64,000 nt of DNA from Pseudomonadota bacterium (lineage in GTDB: Bacteria > Pseudomonadota > Alphaproteobacteria > Rhizobiales > Rhizobiaceae). The notes under the pieces were generated by a model that saw nothing but the letters and a program-made list of their open reading frames with translations, was not told the DNA's origin and did no database searches. The DNA is taken from positions 1 through 64,000 of the forward strand of contig JAEYRU010000112.1 in the NCBI GenBank assembly GCA_023435335.1, in the 5' to 3' direction. The position numbers were made by a program, and so were the translations under genes. This document shows, one piece after another, positions 56,549 to 64,000 of this stretch. Within the stretch, counting starts at the first letter, position 1; every line of letters begins with the position of its first letter.

Positions 56549-58483
56549 TCAGCCCTGCGGCTGGGGCTCCATGCCGCCTTCCGGCTCGGGGCCCTTCTTC
56601 TTGCCGCGCGTGCTGCCGGCCTTGGGCACCGCCGTGCCGCGCGAGGGCGGCGTGTCGTCGCCCATGTCGCGCGCGGGCTTCTCGCCCTTGATCAGCTGCT
56701 TGATCTCATCGCCTGACAGCGTCTCGTATTCGAGCAGGCCCTGAGCGATCGCGATCCATTCCTTCTTTTTCTTGGTCAGGATGGAGCGGGCTGTCGCATA
56801 GGCCTCCTCGATCAGCCGGCGCACCTCGGCGTCGATGAGTTGCGCCGTCTCCTCGGAAACATTCTGCTGGCGCGCCACCGAATGGCCAAGGAAGACCTCT
56901 TCCTGGTTGTCGCCGTAGGCGACGTGTCCGAGCTTGTCGGAGAAGCCCCAGCGCGTCACCATGGCGCGCGCCAGCTTGGTCGCCTGGTCGATGTCGCTCG
57001 CCGCGCCCGAGGTGATGTTCTCCTTGCCGAACTTCATCTCCTCGGCCACGCGTCCGCCCATCATGATGGCCAGCCGCGACACCATGTACTTGTAGCTCAT
57101 CGAGTAGCGGTCGCCCTCGGGCAACTGCATGACCATGCCCAGCGCACGGCCGCGAGGGATGATGGTGGCCTTGTGCAGCGGATCCGCCGAGGGGACGTTG
57201 AGCGCCAGGATGGCGTGTCCCGCCTCGTGGTAGGCGGTCAGCTCCTTCTCCGCCGGCGTCATCGCCGACGAGCGGCGCTCCGCGCCCATCATGATCTTGT
57301 CCTTGGCATCCTCGAACTCCGCCATGGTGACGAGGCGCTTGTTGCGCCGCGCCGCCATCAGCGCCGCCTCGTTGACGAGGTTGGCGAGGTCCGCGCCCGA
57401 GAATCCGGGCGTGCCGCGCGCCAGCACCTTGAGGTCGACGTTGGGGGCCAGCGGCACGTTGCGCGAATGCACCTTGAGGATTTTCTCGCGGCCGATGATG
57501 TCCGGGTTCGGCACGACCACCTGGCGGTCGAAGCGGCCCGGCCGCAGCAGCGCCGGATCCAGCACGTCGGGACGGTTGGTCGCCGCGATCAGGATGATGC
57601 CTTCGTTCGCCTCGAAGCCGTCCATCTCGACCAGCAGTTGGTTCAGCGTCTGCTCGCGCTCGTCATTGCCGCCGCCGAGGCCAGCGCCGCGATGGCGGCC
57701 GACCGCGTCAATCTCGTCGATGAAGATGATGCAGGGAGCGTTCTTCTTGGCCTGCTCGAACATGTCGCCCACGCGGCTCGCGCCCACGCCGACGAACATC
57801 TCGACGAAGTCCGAGCCGGAGATGGTGAAGAACGGTACGTTCGCCTCGCCCGCCACCGAGCGCGCCAGCAGCGTCTTGCCGGTTCCGGGAGGGCCTACAA
57901 GCAGCACGCCGCGCGGGATCTTGCCGCCGAGCCGCTGGAACTTCTGCGGGTCGCGCAGGAACTCGACGATCTCCTCGAGGTCCTGCTTTGCTTCGTCAAC
58001 GCCGGCGACGTCCTGGAAGGTGACGCGCCCATGCGCTTCGGTCAGCAGCTTCGCCTTCGACTTGCCGAAGCCCATCGCCCGGCCGGAGCCCGACTGCATC
58101 TGGCGCATGAAGAATATCCAAACGCCGAGGATGAGGAGCATCGGCAGCCAGGAAATCAGGTAGCCGAAGATCGAGTTCGAGCCGTCGCTCTCGGGCCGCG
58201 CGTTGATGGTAACGTTGCGGTCCTCAAGGCGCTGCACCAGGTTGGTGTCGCCGGGCGAATAGGTCTGGAAGCCCTGGTTGTTGTCGCTGAACGTCCCGGT
58301 GATGCGCTCGCCGGCGATGGTGACGGTACGCACGCGCCCGCTGTCGACCTCGCGCAGGAAATCCGAGTATGCGATCTCGCGTGACGTGCCGCGCTGCTGC
58401 GGCGTCTGGAACAGGTTGAACAGCGCAATCAGGAGCACCGCAATGATGGCCCAGAGCGCGAGGTTGCGATAATTCGGATTCAT
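56549..58483 (-). CDS. ftsH: ATP-dependent zinc metalloprotease FtsH
   Basis: The 644-residue membrane protease degrades misfolded membrane proteins and regulators such as LpxC and sigma-32. It has two N-terminal membrane helices (about 7-25 and 102-122) flanking a small periplasmic domain. The AAA+ module carries LVGPPGTGKTLLAR and FIDEIDAVGRHRG, with the second-region-of-homology TNRPDVLDPALLRPGRFD. The zinc site is HEAGH (H419, E420, H423). The C-terminus is Gly/Pro/Lys-rich. It is 104 bp downstream of tilS in the same direction. Confidence 0.98.
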   Translation of the reverse strand: MNPNYRNLALWAIIAVLLIALFNLFQTPQQRGTSREIAYSDFLREVDSGRVRTVTIAGERITGTFSDNNQGFQTYSPGDTNLVQRLEDRNVTINARPESDGSNSIFGYLISWLPMLLILGVWIFFMRQMQSGSGRAMGFGKSKAKLLTEAHGRVTFQDVAGVDEAKQDLEEIVEFLRDPQKFQRLGGKIPRGVLLVGPPGTGKTLLARSVAGEANVPFFTISGSDFVEMFVGVGASRVGDMFEQAKKNAPCIIFIDEIDAVGRHRGAGLGGGNDEREQTLNQLLVEMDGFEANEGIILIAATNRPDVLDPALLRPGRFDRQVVVPNPDIIGREKILKVHSRNVPLAPNVDLKVLARGTPGFSGADLANLVNEAALMAARRNKRLVTMAEFEDAKDKIMMGAERRSSAMTPAEKELTAYHEAGHAILALNVPSADPLHKATIIPRGRALGMVMQLPEGDRYSMSYKYMVSRLAIMMGGRVAEEMKFGKENITSGAASDIDQATKLARAMVTRWGFSDKLGHVAYGDNQEEVFLGHSVARQQNVSEETAQLIDAEVRRLIEEAYATARSILTKKKKEWIAIAQGLLEYETLSGDEIKQLIKGEKPARDMGDDTPPSRGTAVPKAGSTRGKKKGPEPEGGMEPQPQG

Positions 58484-58587
58484 GCCGTGTCCTGATGGTG
58501 GTGGCGGTCCGTTCGGCGGCCGCCGTACCGTTGCCTGCTAACATAGGGAGCGCCCGTGCCATTGCCAAGCGCGACGCTCCGTCTCGG

Positions 58588-59700
58588 TTAAGCTTCCGGC
58601 CGATTGTGGTCTGCCCAAGGCGAAGGCGGTATCTCCGCCGCTCCGAACAGCTCGGCTGCGGCACGGGCAGGTTCCAGGTCGAAGCTCGGCAGGTAGCGCG
58701 CCCAGGGGCCGAGTGTCGGGGCGGGGGGCGCTCCGGCCTCCTTGCCGCGCCGTTCGCGGCGGATGAGCACCTCGCCGCGCCGGCGGTCCACTAGGCAGCG
58801 CGACAACGTCGCGCGGCCCCGGCCCGCAGCCAGCCGGTCGAGCAGCGCCGTCGTCCTTTCCGCATCCGGCAGATGCTCCCTGCCCCCAACAGCGGCGAGC
58901 AGTATCCGCAGTGCGTAGCGCGCCGCGTCGCGGTCGCTTTCCTCGGTAAAGCCTGTGTCCAGTCTGACCAGTCCGGGCGCGGCGATTTCGGCGTGCGCCC
59001 TTATCAAGGCCGCAGCGCGGCGACCCAGCGCCTCGCGCGCCGCCCCGGCAACGGCTGCCTCGGCGGCCAGTCTCTCGACATCGGCGTCCGATAGCTCGGC
59101 GCGCACCCGCGACCGCTCGAAGCGCCGGTCGAGATTGCTCGGATCGTCAATCCAGTCCTGTCCGGTGCCGGCCAGGAACCGTCGCAATGCTGCGCGCCTC
59201 GCGGTTAGAAGGGGCCGCACGAACCAGCAACTCCCCTCAAACAGGGTGGCCGGCGCGATGCCCGCCGCACCGCGGCCTTCGCCGCGCAGCCGCCGCATCG
59301 CCGCTGTCTCGGCCTGGTCGTCCATTGTGTGTCCGGTAAATACGATGTCCGTGCCCGCTTGGCGGGCCGCTTCCGACAGCAGGAGGTGCCGCGCCTCGCG
59401 CGCCGCGGCGGAAATGCCCGCGACCGGCTTTGCGCCCTCCCACGCCAGGATACGATGCGCGATCCCGGCCCGTCCGGCGATCGTGCCAACCCGCCGCGCC
59501 TCGTCCGCCGACTGCGGCCGCAGCCGGTGATCAACCGTCACCGCCAGCGGCACTGCATTTTGTCCGCCCGTGTCGAGATATCTCTTGAGGAGAAGCAGAA
59601 GAGCGAGAGAATCGCTGCCGCCCGAAACCGCGACGATGAGACTTTTGCGCGAGGATAGGTCGATCCCGCCGAACAAGCCGTCGGGGTCGGGGGCCGACAT
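58588..59700 (-). CDS. tilS: tRNA(Ile)-lysidine synthase
   Basis: The 370-residue enzyme adds lysine to C34 of tRNA-Ile so that it reads AUA. It has the PP-loop VSGGSDSLALL near the N-terminus, the TGHTMDDQAETAAMR motif and WIDDPSNLDRRFERSRVR. I use the ATG at 59700; a TTG at 59754, 5 bp after the cpoB stop, is the alternative and would add 18 residues. It lies between cpoB and ftsH, the usual order in alphaproteobacteria. Confidence 0.93.
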   Translation of the reverse strand: MSAPDPDGLFGGIDLSSRKSLIVAVSGGSDSLALLLLLKRYLDTGGQNAVPLAVTVDHRLRPQSADEARRVGTIAGRAGIAHRILAWEGAKPVAGISAAAREARHLLLSEAARQAGTDIVFTGHTMDDQAETAAMRRLRGEGRGAAGIAPATLFEGSCWFVRPLLTARRAALRRFLAGTGQDWIDDPSNLDRRFERSRVRAELSDADVERLAAEAAVAGAAREALGRRAAALIRAHAEIAAPGLVRLDTGFTEESDRDAARYALRILLAAVGGREHLPDAERTTALLDRLAAGRGRATLSRCLVDRRRGEVLIRRERRGKEAGAPPAPTLGPWARYLPSFDLEPARAAAELFGAAEIPPSPWADHNRPEA

Positions 59701-59759
59701 CGCGGCTGTGGGGACCAGCGCCTGGCTTGCCTTGCTTGCGGCCGGGGCGTCCAATTCGA

Positions 59760-60773
59760 TCAGCAGGATGCCTTGGCCTGCTCCTGCTTCGCCCGCTCGA
59801 GCACCGCCGGAGAGGCCTGCGGGTAGCGCTTGCCCACCTCCGCCAGCGTCGCGCAGGCGACGTCGCGCTGGTCCATGGCGGCGAGGGAGATTCCGAGCTT
59901 CAGCAGCGAATCCGGCGCCTTGCGCGCGTCCGGGAAGTCGCGGTTGGCGGCGAGGAATGTTTGCGCCGCCTCACGGTATTTCTGCTGCCCCAGTTGCGCT
60001 TCGCCCAGCCAGAAATGCGCGTCGGCCGCGCGCTGATCAGAAGGAAAGCGTGCGATATGATCGCTGAAGCCCTCTTCGGCCAGCGCATAGTCGCCCGAAA
60101 GCACGAACTCGTAGGAATTGCGGTAGAGCTCCTCGGGATCGTCCGTCGATGGCAGCGCGGCCACTCGCGTATTGTCAGTCTGGGCCGGGCCGGTCTCGAC
60201 CCCCGGCAGCCCGCTCTCTCCCTGAACCTGGATGGGATTGCCCTGAGCGTCGAAGGTAATGCGCCCAAGCGTGCGCGGCGGCTCGCCGAGCCTCGGGGAC
60301 GTGCTCTGGTCGGGGGCGCGTGCCAGCGAGCCCTCCGGATTGTCGATGATGGTCTCTATGCCTTCCGCCTCGCCCCGCTGATTGCGTGCGCCGGAAGGTT
60401 CCATCACGCCGTCGCCGCTGCCCTCAAGCTGCTGGAAACGGAACTCGTTGTCCTCCTGCATCTTGCGCAGCTGGTCCTGCATCTGCAGCACCTGGAAGTT
60501 TAGTTCCTCCACCAGCCCGTTGAGCTGGCGCACCTGCTCTTCGAGTTCGACCACGCGCGGGTCCCCTGCCTGGGCGAATTGCACGAGCGGCTGGGCGACA
60601 TCGCGCCGCCCCGGCACGCCGATCGCCGGCGCCGGCATCGCATGAGCCCGATATGCAGGGGCCGGAACCCTGAAAGGCTTCTCCTCGTATGACGCGCGCC
60701 CGGCGGCAGCGGCGCTTCCCGCAAGAATGAGCTGCGCCGCAACGGCGCTGCCTAGAATAGCCCAGATCTTCAT
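59760..60773 (-). CDS. cpoB: Tol-Pal system periplasmic protein CpoB/YbgF
   Basis: The 337-residue protein has a signal peptide (MKIWAILGSAVAAQLILAGSAAAA). A coiled coil follows (about 60-105: VVELEEQVRQLNGLVEELNF, QMQDQLRKMQEDNEF) that trimerises the protein. A long disordered linker and a C-terminal TPR domain (about 210-330) come next, the latter with LYRNSYEFVLSGDYALAEEGF, ADAHFWLGEAQLGQ and LGISLAAMDQRD. It links Tol-Pal function to peptidoglycan synthesis during division. I start at the ATG opening the signal peptide. A terminator separates it from pal, so it has its own promoter or relies on readthrough. Confidence 0.93.
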   Translation of the reverse strand: MKIWAILGSAVAAQLILAGSAAAAGRASYEEKPFRVPAPAYRAHAMPAPAIGVPGRRDVAQPLVQFAQAGDPRVVELEEQVRQLNGLVEELNFQVLQMQDQLRKMQEDNEFRFQQLEGSGDGVMEPSGARNQRGEAEGIETIIDNPEGSLARAPDQSTSPRLGEPPRTLGRITFDAQGNPIQVQGESGLPGVETGPAQTDNTRVAALPSTDDPEELYRNSYEFVLSGDYALAEEGFSDHIARFPSDQRAADAHFWLGEAQLGQQKYREAAQTFLAANRDFPDARKAPDSLLKLGISLAAMDQRDVACATLAEVGKRYPQASPAVLERAKQEQAKASC

Positions 60774-60892
60774 TTCCACCTGCCTTGGAAGGCCCCACGA
60801 CCCGCCGGAACGACCGGCCTCTCTCCAACCGGCCGGACGCCGGCACCCGGTTTCCCTTCTACCAAGCGCCGCGACTTCGGCCAAATTTTGTT

Positions 60893-60923
60893 TTGAGAAA
60901 CGCCAAACGGCCCCGAAGGGCCG
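60893..60923 (-). terminator. Terminator of pal (UUCG hairpin)
   Basis: CGGCCC pairs with GGGCCG around TTCG on the minus strand, followed by TTTGGCGTTT. It lies 28 bp after the pal stop. Confidence 0.75.
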
Positions 60924-60951
60924 CTGCGTCGTGAGAAATGCGGTGTCTCGG

Positions 60952-61461
60952 TCAGCTCGAGGGGCCGCCGAGCGCCGTGACCGCGCGCCTGTTCTGCGAC
61001 CAGCAGGAGATGTCGTCGCAGACTGCGACTGGACGCTCTTTGCCGTAGGAGATCGTGCGGATGCGCTGCGCGGGAACCCCGCGCGCGACGAGGAAGTCAC
61101 GCGTCGCCGCCGCGCGGCGGGCGCCAAGCGCGAGGTTGTACTCGCGCGTTCCGCGCTCGTCGGCATGGCCTTCGATCGTGATCGCGTAGTTCGAGTACTG
61201 CATCAGCCACTGCGCCTGGCGCGTCAGCGTCTGCTGGGCGTCGGCGCGGATCGCCGAGGAATCCGTGTCGAAGAAGATGCGGTCGCCCACATTGACCGTG
61301 AAGTCCTGGCTGGACCCGGGAGTTCCGGCGCCGCCTTGGCCGAGGCCCAGTTCGGCCGCATTGTTCGGCACCTGGTTTCTCGACGCGCAGCCGGACACGG
61401 CGAGCACGGCGGCGAGCGCCAGGATGGCCGGAGTTCTGGTCAGTGTCCCGATACGGCTCAT
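60952..61461 (-). CDS. pal: Peptidoglycan-associated lipoprotein
   Basis: The 169-residue lipoprotein has a lipobox (LAVSGC, Cys near residue 25) and an OmpA-like domain (about 55-165). The motif TIEGHADERGTREYNLALGARRA binds diaminopimelate in peptidoglycan, and the RTISYGKERP block follows. It anchors the outer membrane to the wall and interacts with TolB. Ends with two Cys-containing loops. A near-CtrA-box lies 59 bp upstream, and two hairpins separate it from tolB. Confidence 0.97.
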   Translation of the reverse strand: MSRIGTLTRTPAILALAAVLAVSGCASRNQVPNNAAELGLGQGGAGTPGSSQDFTVNVGDRIFFDTDSSAIRADAQQTLTRQAQWLMQYSNYAITIEGHADERGTREYNLALGARRAAATRDFLVARGVPAQRIRTISYGKERPVAVCDDISCWSQNRRAVTALGGPSS

Positions 61462-61519
61462 GGCCGCCTCTCCTTAAAGTTCGAGCTATTGTCTTGAGCA
61501 GTCAGTAACCATCTCGCGG

Positions 61520-61534
61520 TTAACCGGCGCTCAA
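61520..61534 (-). promoter_or_regulatory. CtrA-box-like site upstream of pal
   Basis: On the minus strand TTGA-GCGCCGG-TTAACC deviates from TTAA-N7-TTAA(C) by one base in one half-site. It lies about 60 bp before the pal ATG. Confidence 0.45.
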
Positions 61535-61582
61535 GGAACAGGGTTAAAAATCTGTGAACGTCCCCGGCGCTCCATCATACGA

Positions 61583-61635
61583 GGCGTGATTCGATCACGC
61601 CCCTGCGCCGCCCACGATAGGTCCAAATTGGGCGG
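61583..61635 (-). other. Two hairpins between tolB and pal
   Basis: GGCGTGAT/ATCACGCC around TCG (61583-61601) and CCGCCCA/TGGGCGG (61608-61635) are both perfect stems. Neither is followed by a T-run, so they may be processing or stability elements, or weak termination sites, in a tolB-pal message. Confidence 0.45.
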
Positions 61636-61671
61636 AAACGCGGCGCGGCAAGGGCTACGAAGCGTCGCAGC

Positions 61672-62985
61672 CTACTCCAGCAGCGGCGACCATGCCGGAT
61701 CGGATGCGAAGTTCGGCGTGGGGATAGGCTGCTCGTTGCGTCCCGTCAGGTCGATCGAATAGAGCCGCGGCCCGCCGGAGCCCGCGGCCTCGCGGAAGAA
61801 CATGATCACCCGGCCGTTAGGCGCCCAGGTCGGCCCCTCCTGCAGGTAACCGCTGCTGAGGATACGCTCGCCCGACCCGTCCGTGCGCATCACACCGATC
61901 TGGAATTCCCCTCCGGTCTGCTTTGTGAAGGCGATCAGGTCCCCGCGCGGCGACCACACCGGCGTCGAATAGGTGCCGTCGCCGAACGAGATGCGCTTCG
62001 GGTTCGATCCTTCCGCGCCCATCGTGTAGATCTGCGCCCGGCCGCCGCGATCGGAAGTGAATACGATCTGGCTGCCGTCTGGCGAATAGGACGGCGACGT
62101 GTCGATCGCGTTGGAGTTGGTCAGCCGGGTCGTGTTTTTGCTGCGCAGGTCCATCGCGAAAAGGTTGGAGTTTCCGTCCTCCCTCAGGAGGCTCATGATC
62201 ACCTTCTGCCCGTCGGGGGAGAAACGCGGCGCAAACGTCATATTGGGGAAATTGGCGACGAGTTCCCGCTGCCCGGTCTCGATCTGCAGCAGATAGACCT
62301 GCGGCTGGCCGCGCTCGTACGACATGTATGTGATTTCCTGCCGCGTGGGCGAGAAACGCGGCGTCAGCACGATCGAACGGCCGTCGGTCAGGAATCGTTG
62401 GTTGGCGCCGTCCTGATCCATGATGGCCAGCCGCTTGACGCGCGAGTCCTTTGGGCCGGACTCGTCCACATAGACGACGCGGGTGTCGAAGTAGCCCTTC
62501 TCGCCGGTCAGCCGCTCATAGATCGAATCGGCGATGATGTGAGCGATGCGCCGCCAGTTCGCCTTGTTGGCGAAGAACTGCTCGCCGAGCAGCTGCTGCC
62601 CCGCGAAAGTGTCCCACAGGCGGAACTCGGCGCGCACCCTCCCGTCGGCTTCGGTGGTAACGCGGCCGGTGACCAGCGCCTGCGCATTGATGACCGTCCA
62701 GTCCGCGAAGCGGGGGGCGACGTCCGGGTTCGAGATCTTCTCAATGAAGGCGCCCTTGTCGATCGGCGCGAACAGCCCCGAGCGCTTGAGATCGGCGGCG
62801 ATGACGCCGGCTATTTCCGCCCCCAGCGCATCGCCTGCGAGGAAATCGGTGACCGCCACCGGCAGCGGCTCGACGACGCCCCTGTTGACGTCGATCTCGA
62901 GCACGGCATGGGCCGGCATCACCGCGACGGCCATGCCGCAGGCCAGAGCGCCGGCAAGGAAAACGGTCCTGGTGAATTTCTTCAT
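61672..62985 (-). CDS. tolB: Tol-Pal system beta-propeller protein TolB
   Basis: The 437-residue periplasmic protein has a signal peptide (MKKFTRTVFLAGALACGMAVAVMPAHA). An N-terminal alpha/beta domain (about 30-160) follows, then a six-bladed propeller of WD40-like repeats (RFSPTRQEITYMS, RFSPDGQKVIMS, SYSPDGSQIVFTSDRGG, WSPRGDLIAFTKQTGG). It binds Pal and TolA in turn during outer-membrane constriction. The ATG at 62985 opens the signal peptide. It follows tolA after 34 bp. Confidence 0.97.
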   Translation of the reverse strand: MKKFTRTVFLAGALACGMAVAVMPAHAVLEIDVNRGVVEPLPVAVTDFLAGDALGAEIAGVIAADLKRSGLFAPIDKGAFIEKISNPDVAPRFADWTVINAQALVTGRVTTEADGRVRAEFRLWDTFAGQQLLGEQFFANKANWRRIAHIIADSIYERLTGEKGYFDTRVVYVDESGPKDSRVKRLAIMDQDGANQRFLTDGRSIVLTPRFSPTRQEITYMSYERGQPQVYLLQIETGQRELVANFPNMTFAPRFSPDGQKVIMSLLREDGNSNLFAMDLRSKNTTRLTNSNAIDTSPSYSPDGSQIVFTSDRGGRAQIYTMGAEGSNPKRISFGDGTYSTPVWSPRGDLIAFTKQTGGEFQIGVMRTDGSGERILSSGYLQEGPTWAPNGRVIMFFREAAGSGGPRLYSIDLTGRNEQPIPTPNFASDPAWSPLLE

Positions 62986-63019
62986 CGAAAAGAGCCTCTT
63001 GATGTTGGGCCGGCGCCCT

Positions 63020-64000
63020 TCAGAACATTTCGCTGGGGTCGAAATGGACGATGACCTCCGCCCACGCATCGTATTTGTCGGTGGGCAGGTTGTAGGGGGC
63101 GCACTGCAGGATGGCACGGCGGGCGGATTCGGCCGCTGCGCGCTCGACGCCGCCCGACCCTCCGCCCGATACGATTTCCGGGCGGCCATCGAGCGAGCCG
63201 GCACGATCGAGCCGGAACTGCACCGAAACCTTGAGGTTGTCGGCCTCGAGGGCGCCCGCGGGGATGTTCCAGCAGCGCTGGATCTGGCCGCGCAGGGCGT
63301 CCATCTCGCTCTGCGTCAGCTTGGAGCCTTGCGTAGTCCTCTGGCCGCCGAGCGCTGCCTGCTCGGTCGAGCGCTTCGCCCCTCCACCCGACGCCTCCTC
63401 CTTGTTGAGCAGAGCGGCTACCTCGTCCGCGTTGAACTTGGAGTCCTCCGACTTCGGACGTTCGGCCTGCTTCTGGGCCGGCTTTGGCGCGTCCTTGCGC
63501 TCCGGAGCCTTTGCAGTCTGCGCCTTGGGCGGCTGCGGACGCGCCTGTGGAATCGGCGCGGTATCGGGCAGCTTCACCGTCTCGGCCTCGGCGTTCTCGG
63601 CCACCGCCGTGTCCGTTGCGGGGTCGGGCGCGACCTCCTGCCGGGGCTGCGGCTGCGGGGTGCGCTCGGTCGCCGGAACCGGCTGCGCTTCCGCATTGGT
63701 TTCGGCCTTTGCGGGCTCCTCTGCCGGTTTCTTGGTGGGCTCGGGTGCCGGCGGCGGCGCATCCGCTGCCTTCACCTCGCGCGGCCGGGCTTCCGGGGTT
63801 GGCGCGCTGTTATTGTCGACCGTGTTGTTCCCGACATTGCGCGCATCGGCCACCTGCTCTGGACGTTTGGTCGGCACCGGCGCGGCGCGCTCGGCAACCG
63901 GTGCCTTGCGATCGCCCTGCTGGATCTGCGTGATCGTCTCGATCGGCACGATATCTACGGGGAAGGCCTCCACGTCGGCCACCTCCAGCGCGCGCGGCGC
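63020..64000 (-). CDS. tolA: Cell envelope integrity protein TolA (N-terminus cut by window end)
   Basis: The visible 326 residues lack the N-terminal membrane anchor, which lies beyond the window; the frame is open to its edge (reading APRALEVADVEAFPVD). There is a long Lys/Pro/Ala/Glu-rich domain II (about 40-190 of the visible part) and a C-terminal TolA domain III. Domain III contains MDALRGQIQRCWNIPAGA and VSVQFRLDRAGSLDGRPEIV, ending KYDAWAEVIVHFDPSEMF. TolA transmits proton-motive force from TolQR to Pal. It is the first Tol gene in the window; tolQ and tolR are expected to the right. Confidence 0.93.
   Translation of the reverse strand, partial: APRALEVADVEAFPVDIVPIETITQIQQGDRKAPVAERAAPVPTKRPEQVADARNVGNNTVDNNSAPTPEARPREVKAADAPPPAPEPTKKPAEEPAKAETNAEAQPVPATERTPQPQPRQEVAPDPATDTAVAENAEAETVKLPDTAPIPQARPQPPKAQTAKAPERKDAPKPAQKQAERPKSEDSKFNADEVAALLNKEEASGGGAKRSTEQAALGGQRTTQGSKLTQSEMDALRGQIQRCWNIPAGALEADNLKVSVQFRLDRAGSLDGRPEIVSGGGSGGVERAAAESARRAILQCAPYNLPTDKYDAWAEVIVHFDPSEMF

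Noticed and set aside
56840..58384. 514-codon plus-strand frame antisense to ftsH
   Set aside because: Shadow of ftsH; no start signal or family.

Overview
This window is chromosomal DNA of an alphaproteobacterium, most likely order Hyphomicrobiales (Rhizobiales) in the Mesorhizobium/Phyllobacteriaceae neighbourhood. The evidence is high GC coding sequence, an alphaproteobacterial 16S rRNA 5' end, the order tolA-tolB-pal-cpoB-tilS-ftsH-glmM, a serC leader of the type known in this class, a DUF4167 gene, Omp25/Omp31-like barrels and sigma-32 RpoH. The genus cannot be fixed from this sequence alone. Almost all of it is core genome. I see no insertion sequence, prophage, CRISPR array or recognisable defence island.

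Layout. 1-110 is the 5' end of a 16S rRNA gene on the minus strand, with a leader of about 340 nt, a boxA and a strong promoter. 0.9-9.5 kb holds envelope and stress genes: an M23 peptidase, an L,D-transpeptidase, an MmcQ/YjbR protein, an exported FG-GAP-like protein, ClpB and DUF4167. 9.7-15.3 kb is a minus-strand run of prmC, prfA, ptsP and lysC. 15.6-19.9 kb is a small accessory islet between lysC and ubiG: VOC protein, a glutathione transferase with a histone-H1-like tail, a LysE exporter, two small Cys-rich exported proteins and a divergent LuxR-type regulator with a lux-box-sized palindrome. 20-24 kb carries ubiG, the comF-grxC-nitrilase-DUF1178 run and a methyltransferase. 24.2-28.3 kb carries an orphan Flp pilin with a small membrane protein, then ppiC, argJ, a GNAT gene and mutT. 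28.5-31.3 kb is secA. 31.8-38.7 kb is a cell-surface polysaccharide-type pair (flippase plus CelD-like acyltransferase) followed by a large six-PAS hybrid histidine kinase. 38.8-44.9 kb holds tRNA-Glu(CUC), a second VOC gene, a small membrane protein, an RluD-type enzyme, rpoH, a bitopic protein of unknown function and purA. 45.1-50.1 kb is a DMT transporter, a core-MetE-like enzyme and serA/serC. 50.2-52.1 kb contains two tandem outer-membrane barrel genes. 52.3-58.5 kb is glmM, an exported unknown, an AraC regulator with a divergent alpha/beta hydrolase, and ftsH. 58.6-64 kb is tilS and the Tol-Pal genes, with tolA cut by the window end.

How the genes work together. The strongest theme is the cell envelope: peptidoglycan enzymes, SecA, PpiC, FtsH, outer-membrane barrels and Tol-Pal. 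Three envelope promoters (both barrels and pal) carry TTAA-N7-TTAA-type sites 60-80 bp upstream of the start codon, the form of a CtrA box, which suggests cell-cycle control. The second theme is proteostasis (ClpB, RpoH, FtsH, PpiC). The third is amino-acid and one-carbon metabolism (lysC, argJ, serA, serC, MetE-like).

The most interesting unexplained items are the histone-tailed glutathione transferase, the LuxR / Cys-rich exported protein module with its 20-bp palindrome, an AraC-type 21-bp-spaced direct repeat, a perfect inverted repeat at the argJ start, and hairpins next to several start codons. All coordinates and motifs were read by eye; no database search was run.
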